Assembly: GCA_003255025.1 (NCBI GenBank)
Contig: QANY01006190.1
Span: forward strand, 844,317 to 908,316
Origin: Datisca glomerata
Taxonomy: Eukaryota > Streptophyta > Magnoliopsida > Cucurbitales > Datiscaceae
Length of the DNA stretch: 64,000 nt
Direction of reading: 5' to 3'
In this document: positions 20,829 through 33,342 of the stretch, one piece after another
How positions within the stretch are numbered: the stretch's first letter is position 1
Layout of the letters: the number at the start of each line of letters is the position of its first letter
Position numbers and translations under genes: made by a program
The notes under the pieces: generated by a model
Seen by the model: the letters and a program-made list of their open reading frames with translations, nothing else
Databases searched by the model: none
Told to the model about the DNA's origin: nothing

Positions 20829-23800
20829 CCCCCTCAAACTAATCCACGGCTTTTGGATGAGTTTATCTCTCAAAAACATAAACTGAGGGGAAGACAAATG
20901 TTTAGTGAACAAATCAGCAAGCTGATGTGATGAGGAGACATGTTCCACTGCAAGATCTTTTTTCATGACCAGTTCACACACAAAGTGGTAGTTAGTTTCT
21001 ACATGTTTAGTTCGAGCATGTAGAACCGGATTAGAGCTGAGGGAAATAGCTGAGGTGTTATCACAATAGAGAATTAGAGCTTTAGTATGATAAACTTGAA
21101 GATCTAGAAGAATTTGTCGTAGCCAACTTAACTCAGCAGCAATGTTGGCCAGAGCTTTGTATTCTGCTTCAGTTAAAGATCGGGCAACAGTGGGCTACTT
21201 CTTTGCACTATGACATTCAGACCTAGAAAATTCACAAAACTAGATGTAGATCTTCTATCTGTTGGGTCACCATCCCAATCAACATCAGTGAAAGCCTACA
21301 ATTGAAGAGATTTAGGTCTAAATAACATGCCATAATCTATATTGCCTAATATATATCTCAGAATGCGTTTAACATCAGCTAAATGTGAGGAAGTGGGTGA
21401 GTGCATGTATTGACAAACCCGATTCATAGCGAATGCAATATCACGTCTAGTAAAGGTCAAGTACTGAAGGGAAGCAACAATATTTTTATAAAAAGTAACA
21501 TCAGATGAGGGTAACCAGAAACAGTGCATAAATGAGACTTAGGTGAACAAGGAGAAGCACAAGGTTTAGCATTCGTCATACCAACTTTGAGAATAAGATC
21601 TTTAACATACTTAAGCTGATTAACAAAGATACCAGAAGAGTTTCTAGATATGTCAAGTCCTAATAAGTACTTAAGATCACCTAAGTCATTCATCTCAAAA
21701 GTGTTTTGCAAATTATGCACAATCTCATCAATATAAGAAGAATAAGTTCCACTAATAATAATATCATCAAAAAATAACAAAATATAAGTTAGAGAAGAGG
21801 AAGTGGCATTAACAAAAAGAGAAGTGTCAGCCTGAGATCCTACAGACCCAATAGAGAGTAGATGAGTAGTAAATTTCTCAAACCAAGCTCTAGAAATCTG
21901 TTTTAAACCATATAAAGACTTGTTCAACTTGCATACATAATCAGGATAATCTTTGCTAACAAAATCTTGAGGTTGTGTCATGTATACTTCCTCATTTAAG
22001 GTACCATGTAAGAAAATATTTTTAACGTCCAAATTCCTTAATGTCCAGCCATAACTAGCAGCCAAAGATAATAAAATCATAATAGTAGATTTTCTTATGA
22101 CAGGACTAAAGGTTTCACTATAGTCTAATCCCGCTTGTTGATGAAACCCTTTCACTAATCTGGTTTTGTGTCTAACAATGGTACCATTTAGATGATATTT
22201 GAGTTTATAAACCCATTTGCAGCCTACAAAGGTTCTTGTTAGGGGGTGAGGGAACTAAAGTCCAAGTATTTTGGGAAATAAGGGTTCGATACTCATTTAA
22301 CATGCCTTTTTTCCATTCAGAACTCTTTATAATAGAATAGTAAGAATTTGGTTCAATGTTGAAAAATTTTACAGAAGGTCCAAAAGCTAGAAAAATTTTC
22401 TTTTTGGTTATTCTAGACTTGGATCGAGTCTACATGGGGTGGGTAGATTGGCTAGAGGAACCGGTAGGACACATTGACTAGAATCCAAACAAGAAGAAAT
22501 AATAGGCTGCCTAGCAGTGTTCACATCAGAAGATAATTGAACATTAAGCAAATTTTCATGAGCAGCAGTAGAATCAAAACAAACCGTGTTATCTACAATA
22601 GGATTAAGGCTAATAGTATTATTCATAGAATTGTCAGCATGGGAATTAGGAAATTAGACTCAGGAGTAGTGCATTATTAAGACCAGAAGGAAAATCAGTA
22701 AAAGAAAGAACATAATCATTCACTACATGCAAATCCGAAGGCAAAGCATTAAAAATAGCTGCAGAATCATTATGGACAGAACGTAAATAAGTAGCATAAT
22801 TCAAAACAAAGGCATTATTAGTACTAGAAACAGGAGAATTTCCTTTAGAAACTAAGGTAGAAGGGAGAAAGGGTAATATATAAGTGTACCCGTTTGTTGA
22901 ACTACTAGAACTTGAAGAACTAGAAGAATCTATATTAACAACATTAATAGATGCAAAAGAAAAAAGAGACTCATAAAAAATAACATGTCTAGAAGTATAA
23001 CACCTCTTGTGAAGAACATCATAACATAAATATCATTTTTACTCCAAAGCATAGCCAATAAATATGCATTGAGTGGTTTTGGGTTGAAACTTATTTTTCG
23101 TATATGATTTAAGACTTGGATAACAAGCACAAAAAAAATACATAGGTGAGTATAATTAGCCACTTTGCCAAACAATTTCTCATATGGTGAAATATGATTG
23201 AGAACTTCACTAGGCATGCGATTAATGAGATATACAACAATATCAAAGTCATAATGCCAAATGGAATGAGGGACATAAGCATAATGAAGTAAGGTAAGAC
23301 ATGTTTCAACCACATGCCTATGTTTTCGCTAAGTAGTATCATTTTGCTGAGGGGTATAAGGGCAAGTCTTTTGATGAATTGTACCATGGTCATGTAAGTA
23401 AGATTGAAATGGGAGACTGGTGTATTCACCACCTCCATCAGACCGGAAGGTCTTAAGTTTGGATGAGAACATGTTCTCAACCATAGGTTTGAACCTTATA
23501 AACACATTATAATAATCAGATTTACTACAAATAGGAAACAACCAAGTATAATGCAAAAAATCATCAATAAAAACTACATAATATCGATGTCCATATATTG
23601 ATGTGGTGGGAGAGGGTCCCCACACACCACTATGTATTAGTTGAAGAGAAGAAGTAGACACAGTAGTAGAAGAAGAAAAATGAAGCTTAGCCATTTTATT
23701 GGTGATACAACTAATACCGATACAAGTAGCAGAAGAAGGTAAAGTACAAAAGATATTGGCAGTGCGTAAGATTTGTCTAACAATATTATGTGTAGGGTCT

Positions 23801-26168
23801 CCTAGTCTATAGTGCCAAAGTAGACTCAGAACTTTAAGACCAACATAAGTTGTAGAAGACTTAGAAACACTAGTTAGAATAGGGTAAAAGCCATTAACAC
23901 TTGGTCCTTTATGCAAGATTGCCCCTGTTACCTTGTCATGGATGCAAAAGAAAGGAGCATCAAATATAAATAGATAGTTATTATCTAAGAAAAATTTGTA
24001 AACATATAAAAGAGTCGATGATAGTTGAGGAACACAAAAAACTTGAGATAAAGGAAAATACTTAGTTGAAGTAGAAAGAAAAGCAGAACCTATATATGTT
24101 ATTGGTAAATTCTGTCCATTACCGATGGAAATGAAATCTGCACCAATGTATTCTGTTGGTGAAAAAAGGTTATGCAACTTAGGAGAAATATGATTATTGC
24201 AACCCGTATTAGACAACCAAACTTGTGAGTCATTTGGGTTGGACCCTTGTGAAAACGTAGTCATAGTAGAGAGGTTTGGTGAGGGTCCTTTGCCTTGATA
24301 GGAAAAATTTAATCAATGATAACAATCTATGGCACTATGCCCAAATTTATTGCAAATTTGGAATTGGATACGTGTAGTATGAGAGGCTTGATTTGTATCA
24401 AGGTTGCTGGAAACAATGGGTTTAATGAGGGAGAGGGGTGGGAAAGATGAGGGCCAAGAACAGAAGGGAGGGATGGGTTCTGACTTGAATTCCAGTTTGG
24501 TGGTCTACCCCCCCTTCCATTATTATTACGACTAGAATTAAACTTGTTACCACGAAAGCCTCTAAAACCCCTACCTCGAGAATTACCTTTGCTGGAGAAT
24601 GCAACTAATAGATCCGTGTTCTAGAAAATGGATTCTTGACTTTTTCTTTGAGATTCCAAGAATACTTCCTCAGCTTTGAGAATTACATGGAGTTCCTCAA
24701 GAGAGAGAGGCTCGGCTCTGGTTCTGATCGACGTCCGCAGTGTGTTAAACTCGGGAGGAAGGCCATTAATAGTGTCAATAAGGATGTCTTCATTGTCAAT
24801 ATGAACCGAAACGACGGTAAACTTATTTTTCGCCTCCTTGATGCGCTGTATATATGTACCAATTGGATATTGATTGAAGGTCTGACTTGAGCTAAAAGAT
24901 ATTGGTACGTGAAATCGACGAGAATCTCCGTTCGATTGAATCCTAAACTTCTTTCAAAATCTTGCAAACCACGACATATGAGAGGGCCATATGAGATATG
25001 GTTGCGTTGATGAGAATTAACAATGCTTGGTCCTGAGCAATCCACTACTAAAATCTGGGATTGGGCTCAGCAATATCACCATTTTTGAAGAATTGTTGCA
25101 GACAAGGAATAGTTCCATCAATATAACTGAACACCATGTGGGCTTTCAAAATAACATATATTTGATAAATTCATGGGGATTCCTTAAACATTCCATTCTA
25201 AAAAGAGAGAGTTTGAAACAATTGGGATTTTTTTGGAGATTGGATGCAGTTACTAATTCATAATTTGGCATGTACAGAATGAAAACTTCATTCTCGATTC
25301 TACGAGAATTTTTATGAAAGCCTTTCATGTACTTCTCTTTGAAGAAAATTTTATTTTCCCAGAATGTATCCTAATTTTTGACCTAATTCTTCTTTTGATG
25401 ATTGATTCAACCTCTGATCAAAAGGATATACCTTAGTTATATTTCATCTCTTTAACAAGTTTAGTAATGAGCATAACGTTCCTATTGTTCTGATGGAAAG
25501 AAGAGCCTATGATTAGCTTTTTGGGAAATTTCCAAATGAACAATTTCAATGAAATCTTTCAATTTCTTATTTTACAATGTTCAACTCTATGTATTCTTCT
25601 ATTCGTAGAGTACATTGAATGTACAGAAATGGCTATAATAGAGTTTCTGTTATTCATATTAACAGCTACTCTAGGAGGAATGTTTTTATGCGGTGCTAAT
25701 GATTTAATAAATATCTTTGTAGCTCTAGAATGTTACAGTTTATGCTCATACCTGTTATCTGGATATACCAAGAAAGATGTACGATCTAATGAAGCTACTA
25801 CAAAATATTTACTCATGGGTGAGGCAAGTTCTTCTATATTTCTAGAGGACGTAATTGGAGGAATCAAGATGAATAAAAATTAGGTTACAAATATTTGAGA
25901 GGAGGAAGATAGGCGAATGAGGAGAAGTTCGTGTTTCTGAATAAATGGGAGACACAATTCGGGAAGAGGGTTCGGCAATATCACGAGCAGAAGAAGAAGT
26001 GCGCATGGCTGGTAGGGTAACCTGCGAATTGATTTGAAAATCAATTCTTGTTGTAGAAATTTCCGTTTCTTGATTTTGAGAAATATGATTTGGATTTTCA
26101 ATCTGGTCAGAAAGTTTTATAGATATTGGATAAGAATTTTTTACATAAATGAAAAAAAAATTAGTCAT
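20829..26168 (-). pseudogene. Ty1/copia gag-pol relic 1
   Basis: Read right to left. Gag start (MTNFFFIYV to HLDSSNYVL, 26168-25843), interrupted by plastid DNA, resumes as LKAHMVFSYIDGTIPCLQQF and WIAQDQALLILINATISHMA (25152-24960), then INGLPPEFNTLRTSIRTRAE (about 24770). Protease region at 24215: the usual DSGA reads NTGC, so the catalytic Asp is lost. Integrase core at 23650-23330 (GVWGPSPT, FIDDFLHYTWLF, FRSDGGGEYTS, YTPQQN). Reverse transcriptase at 22155-21457 (GWTLRNLDVKNIFLHGTLNE; FFDDIIISG keeps both Asp). RNase H and tail at 21290-20845 (LTEAEYKALANIAAELSWLR, ADLFTKHLSSPQF). Multiple stops and frameshifts. Copia elements replicate by reverse transcription in cytoplasmic particles; this copy cannot. 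Confidence 0.85.
25153..25840 (+). pseudogene. ndhB: Nuclear plastid-DNA insert: ndhB 5' region and exon 1 part
   Basis: From 25260 the frame reads [20 protein letters not shown] and, further on, [20 protein letters not shown] then [20 protein letters not shown], recognisable plastid NdhB, a membrane subunit of the chloroplast NDH complex. The start codon is ATA rather than ATG. TAG at 25434-25436 replaces a Trp codon and TGA at 25491-25493 replaces Arg CGA, both transitions expected from cytosine deamination of methylated nuclear DNA. About 105 bp before the start also look like the plastid leader. Similarity stops near 25838. The insert lies within copia gag, antisense to it: codons for SSNYVL end on one side and LKAHMVF resumes on the other, so only about eight gag codons are missing. 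Confidence 0.85.
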
Positions 26169-26849
26169 GAAGGAAGATCAACACGTACATGACTTGAGAT
26201 TGGATGATAATAATAGTAAAATAAAGAACAAAAAACCAATAAAATCATATACAAACCAAACATCAAAAACTTAAATTCTTATAGAAAGAAAAAAACAGAC
26301 TAATTGTCTTACAGCAAAAGGAGGAGACTTGCTTAAAACCAGGAACCTTTTTCAAACATAACACCCTCGATAAGACTATTTCTTAAATGTCAATTTATAA
26401 AATCTTAATAAAAGTTAAAAAAGTTATGAAAATCATATTGAATCTGTTAAGTAAAAGAGTAGATAAAATATTCGTAATTTAGTGTTCACAATATTTATAA
26501 TCTGTTGGTTTTACTAAAATGAAGTGTAAATCAGAATTTTTTTATGACTAATAATATCAGTTCAGATTATTGATTTTATGTGAAGTGACGATCCTGATTT
26601 GATCTTTTAAAAGCACTAATTCTGATATGACAAAAACACGTAAAACTTTTCTAGTTTCACAAATGAATACAAATTCAAGAAATATTGAGGTTGATCAAGT
26701 AATTTAAGTTCTTTATTTATTTTTCGAGTAATTGAAATATAATTTGAAAAAATAACAAAGAGAATGCTACAAAACGGGCCTGAAGTTAAAAATGGCCTGT
26801 TTACAATGATCCATTAGGTTCAGCTCACTAGAAATGGAGACCCGTTTTC
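26169..26849. other. Intergenic, presumed upstream region of the CRM gene
   Basis: AT-rich. No LTR matching copia relic 1 was found. An out-of-frame ATG at 26834 lies 16 bases before the chosen CRM start and may act as an upstream open reading frame. No clear TATA box. Confidence 0.4.
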
Positions 26850-28782
26850 ATGTCGTGTTCTTTTTTTTCTTCTTCTTCTTCACCAATTCATCAAATCGGC
26901 TCCATAAACCGGTTCATTCGTCTGGTGTTTTCGGAAGTTTTCAAGCATCGAGCTCTGATGATACTATTCTCTCGTTGTCTCAGTAAAAGCTTTGGGTTTT
27001 TATCTTTTCTACCCAAAAGTTACAGCATTTTGCACGGTGGAGAACTACTCTGCTCTGTGTCGAAGCAGACAACTTCTGCGAAGAAACACTGTGATTTGTT
27101 GCCGAACTCTTTTATTTCTGTATTCCATGTTAATCTCTCGAACAAGACAGTTTCTGTTAACCTTATTGACAAAAGAAATCCATGTCGTGATGGCGTAGGA
27201 ATGTTTTGGTCAGTGGTAGGTCATCGCCATAACCATTCAGATACAGGCTCCTTGTCGAATTTTAAATCAGAAGAGAGACCTTTCGAACATTCTGGAAGAA
27301 GTGGGAATGATAATGCTGATAGTTCTGGAGATGCTAATGGCGGAGAGAAGACGAAGAAGAGGAAAAAATTGAAGGGAAAAAGAGCGGTTGTAAGGTGGCT
27401 GAAATTCTTCAGGTGGAAGAAGAAGAAAGAGATTGAGCGAATGACTCCTGAAGAAAAAATTCTCTACAAATTGAGAAAGGTAATCCTTATTTCTTTACTT
27501 TGGCATTTAACTATCTCCTTCTAAAATTTATTGGCTGCAGAATAGAAGTTCTAATCCAGTTTTAGCTATAACTAATAGCTGAAATAGCTAAAGCTTGTAG
27601 GGTTAACTATAAATCTCACATAGAAGTTGTATTTGATGAAGTTCATGTTGCAATCTGAAGGTTCTAAATTCATTTTCTGTATGTGCTTTAATTTCCTGCT
27701 TTTGGTCAGGCTCGAAAGAAAGAGGAAAGGTTTGTTGAAGCTCTGAAGAAGATTGAGCCTTCTGATTCATCAGAAACAACACATGATCCAGAGATATTGA
27801 CACCAGAAGAGCACTTCTTCTTTCTGAAAATGGGTCTCAAGTGCAAGAATTATGTTCCTGTTGGAAGACGAGGAATATATCAGGGTGTAATTCTGAATAT
27901 GCACCTTCATTGGAAGAAACATCAGACTTTGCAGGTGGTGGTCAAGACATTTTCGCCAGAAGAGGTTAAGGCCATTGCTGCTGAGCTAGCAAGACTAACC
28001 GGAGGGATTGTCCTTGACATTCCTGAAGAGAACACGATAATTATGTATAGGGGAAAGAATTATTCTCAACCACCAACAGAGATAATGTCACCCAGAATTA
28101 CTCTCTCGAGGAAGAAGGTTAGTATCTCTATCTTATCTCTTTTGGTATTTCTGCAAATGAGGATAAGAGTTAGGGTTTATGAATAGTGTAACTAAGCCTT
28201 TGCTCATGAGGGCACACTAATCCTTCTTTTATCTGACTGCAGGCTTTAGATAAATCAAAATACAGGGATGGCCTTCGAGCTGTGAGGAAACATATCCCAA
28301 AACTTGAACAAGACCTCGTGTTGCTTCACTCACAGGATAAATGCAATCACAAGAACGTAAACGAACAAAATGCTGATGAAGAAATCCATGACATTGACAT
28401 TGGTGGTATCAATGCTGAGGGGGGTTCAAATTTCCACCTGGAGAATTCTGGTAAATTAAAAGATATTAAGGAAAGAGACAATGGACTATCCAAGGATGCT
28501 TGTCTGACAGATGTGGGAATGATATCTGACTCTGACGAGTTATCAGATATATTTGAGACTGACTCTGATATAGATGGTGATGAAAAGGTGGAACAACCCC
28601 TTTATTTGGAGGAATTCAGTAAATTTTCACCCAAAAGTTCAGACGAATCTGATGATCTCGAGGAGCACCTGCGGCAAATATCTGTGGGTTCTACGAAGAC
28701 TAGTGATGACCTACATGAATTTGATGAAGTTGATAGGATATTTCTGCGCGCTGCATCACTTTTAAAGAAAAGGAGAAAATAA
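26850..28782 (+). CDS. CRM-domain RNA-binding protein, three exons, 525 aa
   Basis: Exons 26850-27479, 27710-28117 and 28243-28782 join in phase 0 (210, 136 and 179 codons plus TAA). Both introns have GT..AG borders. Residues 1 to about 80 are rich in Ser, Arg and Phe with few acids, fitting an organelle-targeting peptide. An internal Met at residue 37 is an alternative start. A basic stretch (KKRKKLKGKRAVVRWLKFFR) precedes the single CRM domain at about 240-330: LTPEEHFFFLKMGLK, the VGRRGIYQG loop, then MYRGKNY. The C-terminus is acidic with many Ser and Asp. CRM proteins bind RNA and, in plants, promote group II intron splicing or rRNA maturation in plastids or mitochondria. Single-domain members include the Arabidopsis CFM4/CFM9 group and At3g25440, which this most resembles from memory. 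It is the only complete gene here. Confidence 0.88.
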
Positions 28783-30560
28783 ACTGTAATAGTCCATTAC
28801 AATGATAAAAATGGTAAGCATATCCTATTAGCTGGGTGTTCATTTTATTTTCTCAGAGCTAATTTTGGGTTCGGGAATAAATTTTTCCACTGCTATAAGA
28901 TGGTGAGCATTCTGGATTGCGATTAGAATTCTTGAATGATTTTTTCAGGAGCTATCTCACCACTTTAAGTGAGGTTACTTAGCTCCTAGTCACCACGAAT
29001 GCAGAGTCTAGGTTCAACTCGTGGCGAAGCAGGAAATAAAGTGACAGATCTCCTATGGCTTCAGCAGACAGAGATGGTATGACTTATGAGATTTTTGATC
29101 TTTATAAGCATATTGGTTCTGCGGTAAAAAAAACACATTCATTAATGTTTCCCCATAGACCGATCTGACATACTTTTGGATGTCTTATGGAGTACCTCGT
29201 TACAAGGTAGACATAATTCTCCATCCTTGACATCTCTTTGAAATGAATGGTTGTCGTCTTTGTCTTTTGTTAGGCCATACGTCCATTCCTACTAATATGC
29301 ACCTTATATATTCATGTTGCAGCAAAGTTAAGGCAAAATCAGTTGTTGGGGTGCCGAAGTGTGGAGAAGCATAAGCCCAGTTCAAGTGGAATCCAAAATC
29401 TTTTTGGCTTTATAATAAGTAACTCTCTGGATCAGTGACTCAATTTTTCAACCTGTTCAACAAATATGCATTTCTGTTCCTTACATAGTGAGGTGTTGAT
29501 TTCATATGTAACGAATCAGTTTTTAGGTGAAATGCAAACAATTTTTTGTTTCCAAATAATCTGATGTACTTATCTCTTTGCGTTTTGAGTTAAGAGACCT
29601 CTGAGTTTTAAGGGTTTAATAATTCCGGTCTTTTGTCCTTTTTCCTTGAGTTGCTATTTTGGGCTCCCACCTTTGTATCTAATGGCCTCTTTTCTCTCTA
29701 TTCAATGGTTCCTAAAACAAGAAAATCATTATTTGGCAAAGTGGATCATTGGTGTTGAGCTGAGGTAGTAGTGTAAAGGATGACTATGATGAACCATTCA
29801 ATGGAACTAAATGCAATGTTCCGTAAATTCACAACCAAAACAAGAAGAATCCATCTGTTTCAAATCAAACACAATCCCTGAAGTTGTCCTTGTTGGTTGA
29901 AGATGTTTCTGCGAACATGTTAATCCCTAAGAAACTAATCTTAAAGAAGCAATTGGATGAACATGATTAGGAGTTATAGGAATGTCATTTCGTACCCGGT
30001 TCATATTCCAACAATATTCCCTCTAGGATTTTTTGTACTCTGTTCCTGGAATTCCCACAAATAGAGCTCCCGCAGGTGTCTTCACAATATCATTGTGGAG
30101 GAAGAAAAATGAATAGAGAGAAAGGTTAGAAATTATTTTTTAGTCTACGATAGACTGAACTCTCCGTCATTCATTCTTCGAGCTCAGGAAAACAAATCTC
30201 TGTTCCAAGATCATGACAGAGAAACACGTTGATTTGTTCAAAGGAAACAGTTTGATGTTTGATGTCGTAACAATAATACGAGGAAGTATGTTTAGTGTTT
30301 AATACAATGATATTTCCTCTGTTTGAAGCATTTCATAGAGCTACAACATGAAATCTATTTAACCAACAGAATATTATTGGATGACGGTGACATAGCTTAT
30401 GTGTACGATGAGATCTATATATATACTAACTCTGGCCTATTCCACCTGTTGCCAACACTAACCCGTCATTAACATGGTGACACATGTTTCATAAGTTAAT
30501 TTTATATATAATTTTATTAAGTGATAAAAAAACTAACCTATGAGTTTTTACACATATTAT
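28783..30560. other. 3' flank of CRM gene and intergenic, no gene recognised
   Basis: The first few hundred bases are probably the CRM 3' untranslated region. A stretch near 30190 (reverse complement GTCATGATCTTGGAACAGAG) recurs at 36313 in the other orientation, hinting at retroelement debris. No coding frame is supported. Confidence 0.4.
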
Positions 30561-30848
30561 TGTGATTTAGAGAAGATTTGTTAATCAATAAACTTTCATT
30601 AACCATTAACAATAATACAGACTCCTTTATATAGACAAATTATGCTACTCTAACAACTGACAAGTAACTAACAACTAGCTACTAAGCTAACTAACTTAGT
30701 TAGCTTAGCTCACAAACAGTAACAGTTAGCAAACACTAACTATTACACAATTGCTTAACAATACTGTTAAGCAAACGTTTACAGAGAGAAACCAAAGAAC
30801 TAACATAATTTAAATTAAGTAACAACATTGGTTGATGACTCTCTAACA
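30561..30848 (-). mobile_element. 3' LTR of copia relic 2
   Basis: Minus strand: the purine tract CTTGAGGTGGAG is followed by TGTTAGAGAGTCATC and the LTR runs to about 30561 (...AAATCACA). It contains TCTATATAAAGGAG, a promoter-like TATA. A diverged partial copy with the same purine-tract junction lies at 36345-36500. Confidence 0.6.
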
Positions 30849-33289
30849 CTCCACCTCAAGTGAAAGGGTGAAGAATGGACATTGAGCTTGTGTCTTAGCA
30901 TCTGAAACCTGTCTTGAGCAAGAGGTTTTGTGGGAATATCAACATTTTGAACTTCAATAGAGTTTTATGGGAATAATAGCATTTTGAACTTCAGTAGAAA
31001 TATACTTGAGCACAAGCTGTTTAGCAAGAATTTTCTCACTTATAAAATGGATATCAACCTCAATGTGTTTAGTCCGAGCATGAAACACAAAATTGGAGGC
31101 TAATAAAGTAGCACTAACATTATCACGCCAAAAGGGTATAACAGTCTGAAATTTTAATATGAAGCTCAGCAAAGAGAGACTACAACCAACGTATCTCTGT
31201 TGCAGCTTGAGAAAGAGTCCTATACTCGGATGCAACACTTGACCGTGAGACTACCCTTTGCTTCATTGAGCTCTAAATGATTAAATTTCCACTCAAGTAG
31301 ACACAACACCTAGAAGTTGACTTCCTGTCATCAATGTAGCCTGCCCAGTCTACATCAATAAAACATTCCAGAGATAACTAAGGTGTTGGTTGAAAAAAAA
31401 ACATACCTAAATCAACCGTCCCTTTAAGATATCTCAAAACTCTCTTGCATGCCTTCCAATGACCAGATGTAGGAGATCGTAGAAATTAGCTTAATCTGTT
31501 CACATAAAAAGCTATGTCTGGTCTAGTCATAATACAATATTGTAGAGCTTCCGTTGTGCTCCTATAGAGAGTAGGATCCTCAAATAGCTCACCAGAGAAG
31601 GCACTGAGTTTAGTAGAAGAACACATAGGTGTAGAACACTCATTTGAATATGTCATTTTAGTCTTTTTGAGTAAGTCCATAATGTACTTAGACTATGTGA
31701 GATAAAGACAATTCTTATCCCTGAAAGCTTCAAATCCCAAGAAAAAACTTAGAGGACCAAGCATTTTCAATGCAAATTGGCTGTCAAGATTAGAAATAAG
31801 CTTGAGTATGAGGGATTTGTTGGTGATGAGTATATCATCAACATATATCAAAAGAAGAATAATATAGTCTGCTTTCTTGATATGGAATACGAATGATTCT
31901 GACTTAGAGCTTTTAAATCCCTAAAGAACCAAGGCTGCCTTCAGTTTGTCAAACCAAGCTCTAGGAACTTGTTTGAAACCATACAATGCCTTATTAAGCT
32001 TACACATATGCTTTGGATAGGCTGAATCAAGAAAACTAGTAGGCTGCTTCATGTAGTCAGTTTCTTTAAATTTCCCAATTAAATGTAACAGCTAAGGTCA
32101 ACATAATCCGAATGGTAGAAGGCTTAACTACTGGACTAAAAGTCTCAAAGTAATATATTCCTGACATTTGCTGGAAGCCTTCGGCTATAAGCCTGACTTT
32201 ATGCTTGCTTATGGAGCCATCTGGGTTACATTTGGTTCTAAACACCCAGTTGTTATCAACAATATGCATATCATCAGTTTGTGGTACAAGAGTCCAAGTT
32301 TTATTCTTTAAAAGAGCCTGAAACTCCTCTTTCATAGTAGCATACCAGTGTGGTTGAGTTAGAGCATATTTGACAGATGTATGTTCTAAAAAATGTTCAC
32401 TAATACTGTTAACAATCGCTTTAGGTTTAAAGATTCCTAATTTTGATCTAGTTGTCATGCTGTGAGTGGAATTTGGACAAGTTCTATGAATAATAGAAGA
32501 TTTAGCTATGACAAATCTATCTTTAGGAACATTAATATTAGAAACAGATGTAGAAACATGCAATATATGTACCACAACATGCTCGGAATCAGAATGAAAA
32601 GAACTAACAGAAATAAGTGTATCATTTGAGAGATGAATTTGGGGAGTAGAAACAGAATTGACTGGAGAAGGAGAAGAACAATTACCTGAACCTTGATTAT
32701 TTGCAGCTAAAGAATTGGAATTCCCTGTATCATTTGCACCAGTACTTTGAGATTCTGAGTGATGCTTGTTGGTAGTGATAAGTAAGAGCAAAATTTGAGG
32801 AATTGAATAGAAAAACCAATTATAGTTGGAAGAGGGTTTAGACTTTATCACAGAATTGGAAACAAGTGACTGAAATGAAAAATCACTTTTATGAAAGACT
32901 ACACTCTTTGTTAAAAAAATTCTACCAGAAATAGGCTCTAAACACTTGTAACCTTTATGTTGATTGCTATATCCAAGAAAAACTCACATTTTTTTGTGAT
33001 ATTGAAACTTATTAGAGTTATAAGGTCTCAAATAGGGAAAACAAGCACATCCAAAGATTCTAAGGAAGGAGTAATCAGGTTTTGTGCTAAACAAAAGTTC
33101 AAAAGGGGATTCGGTTGATAGGGTGGATGAGCTTAACCTATTTATGACAAAAATAAAGGTCTGAAATGAATCCCACCAGTACTGAAATGGCATTTGAGTT
33201 TGTGAGTGAGAGTGTGAGAGAGGGAGAGATAGAGATAGAAAGAGAGAGTGAGAGAGATAGAATGAGTGAGAGAGTGAGTGAGAGAGTGA

Positions 33290-33342
<53 letters not shown>

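Noticed and set aside
25842..26168. A separate minus-strand gene of 108 codons
   Set aside because: It is the start of copia gag, cut by the ndhB insert; its last codons spell the conserved SSNYVL.
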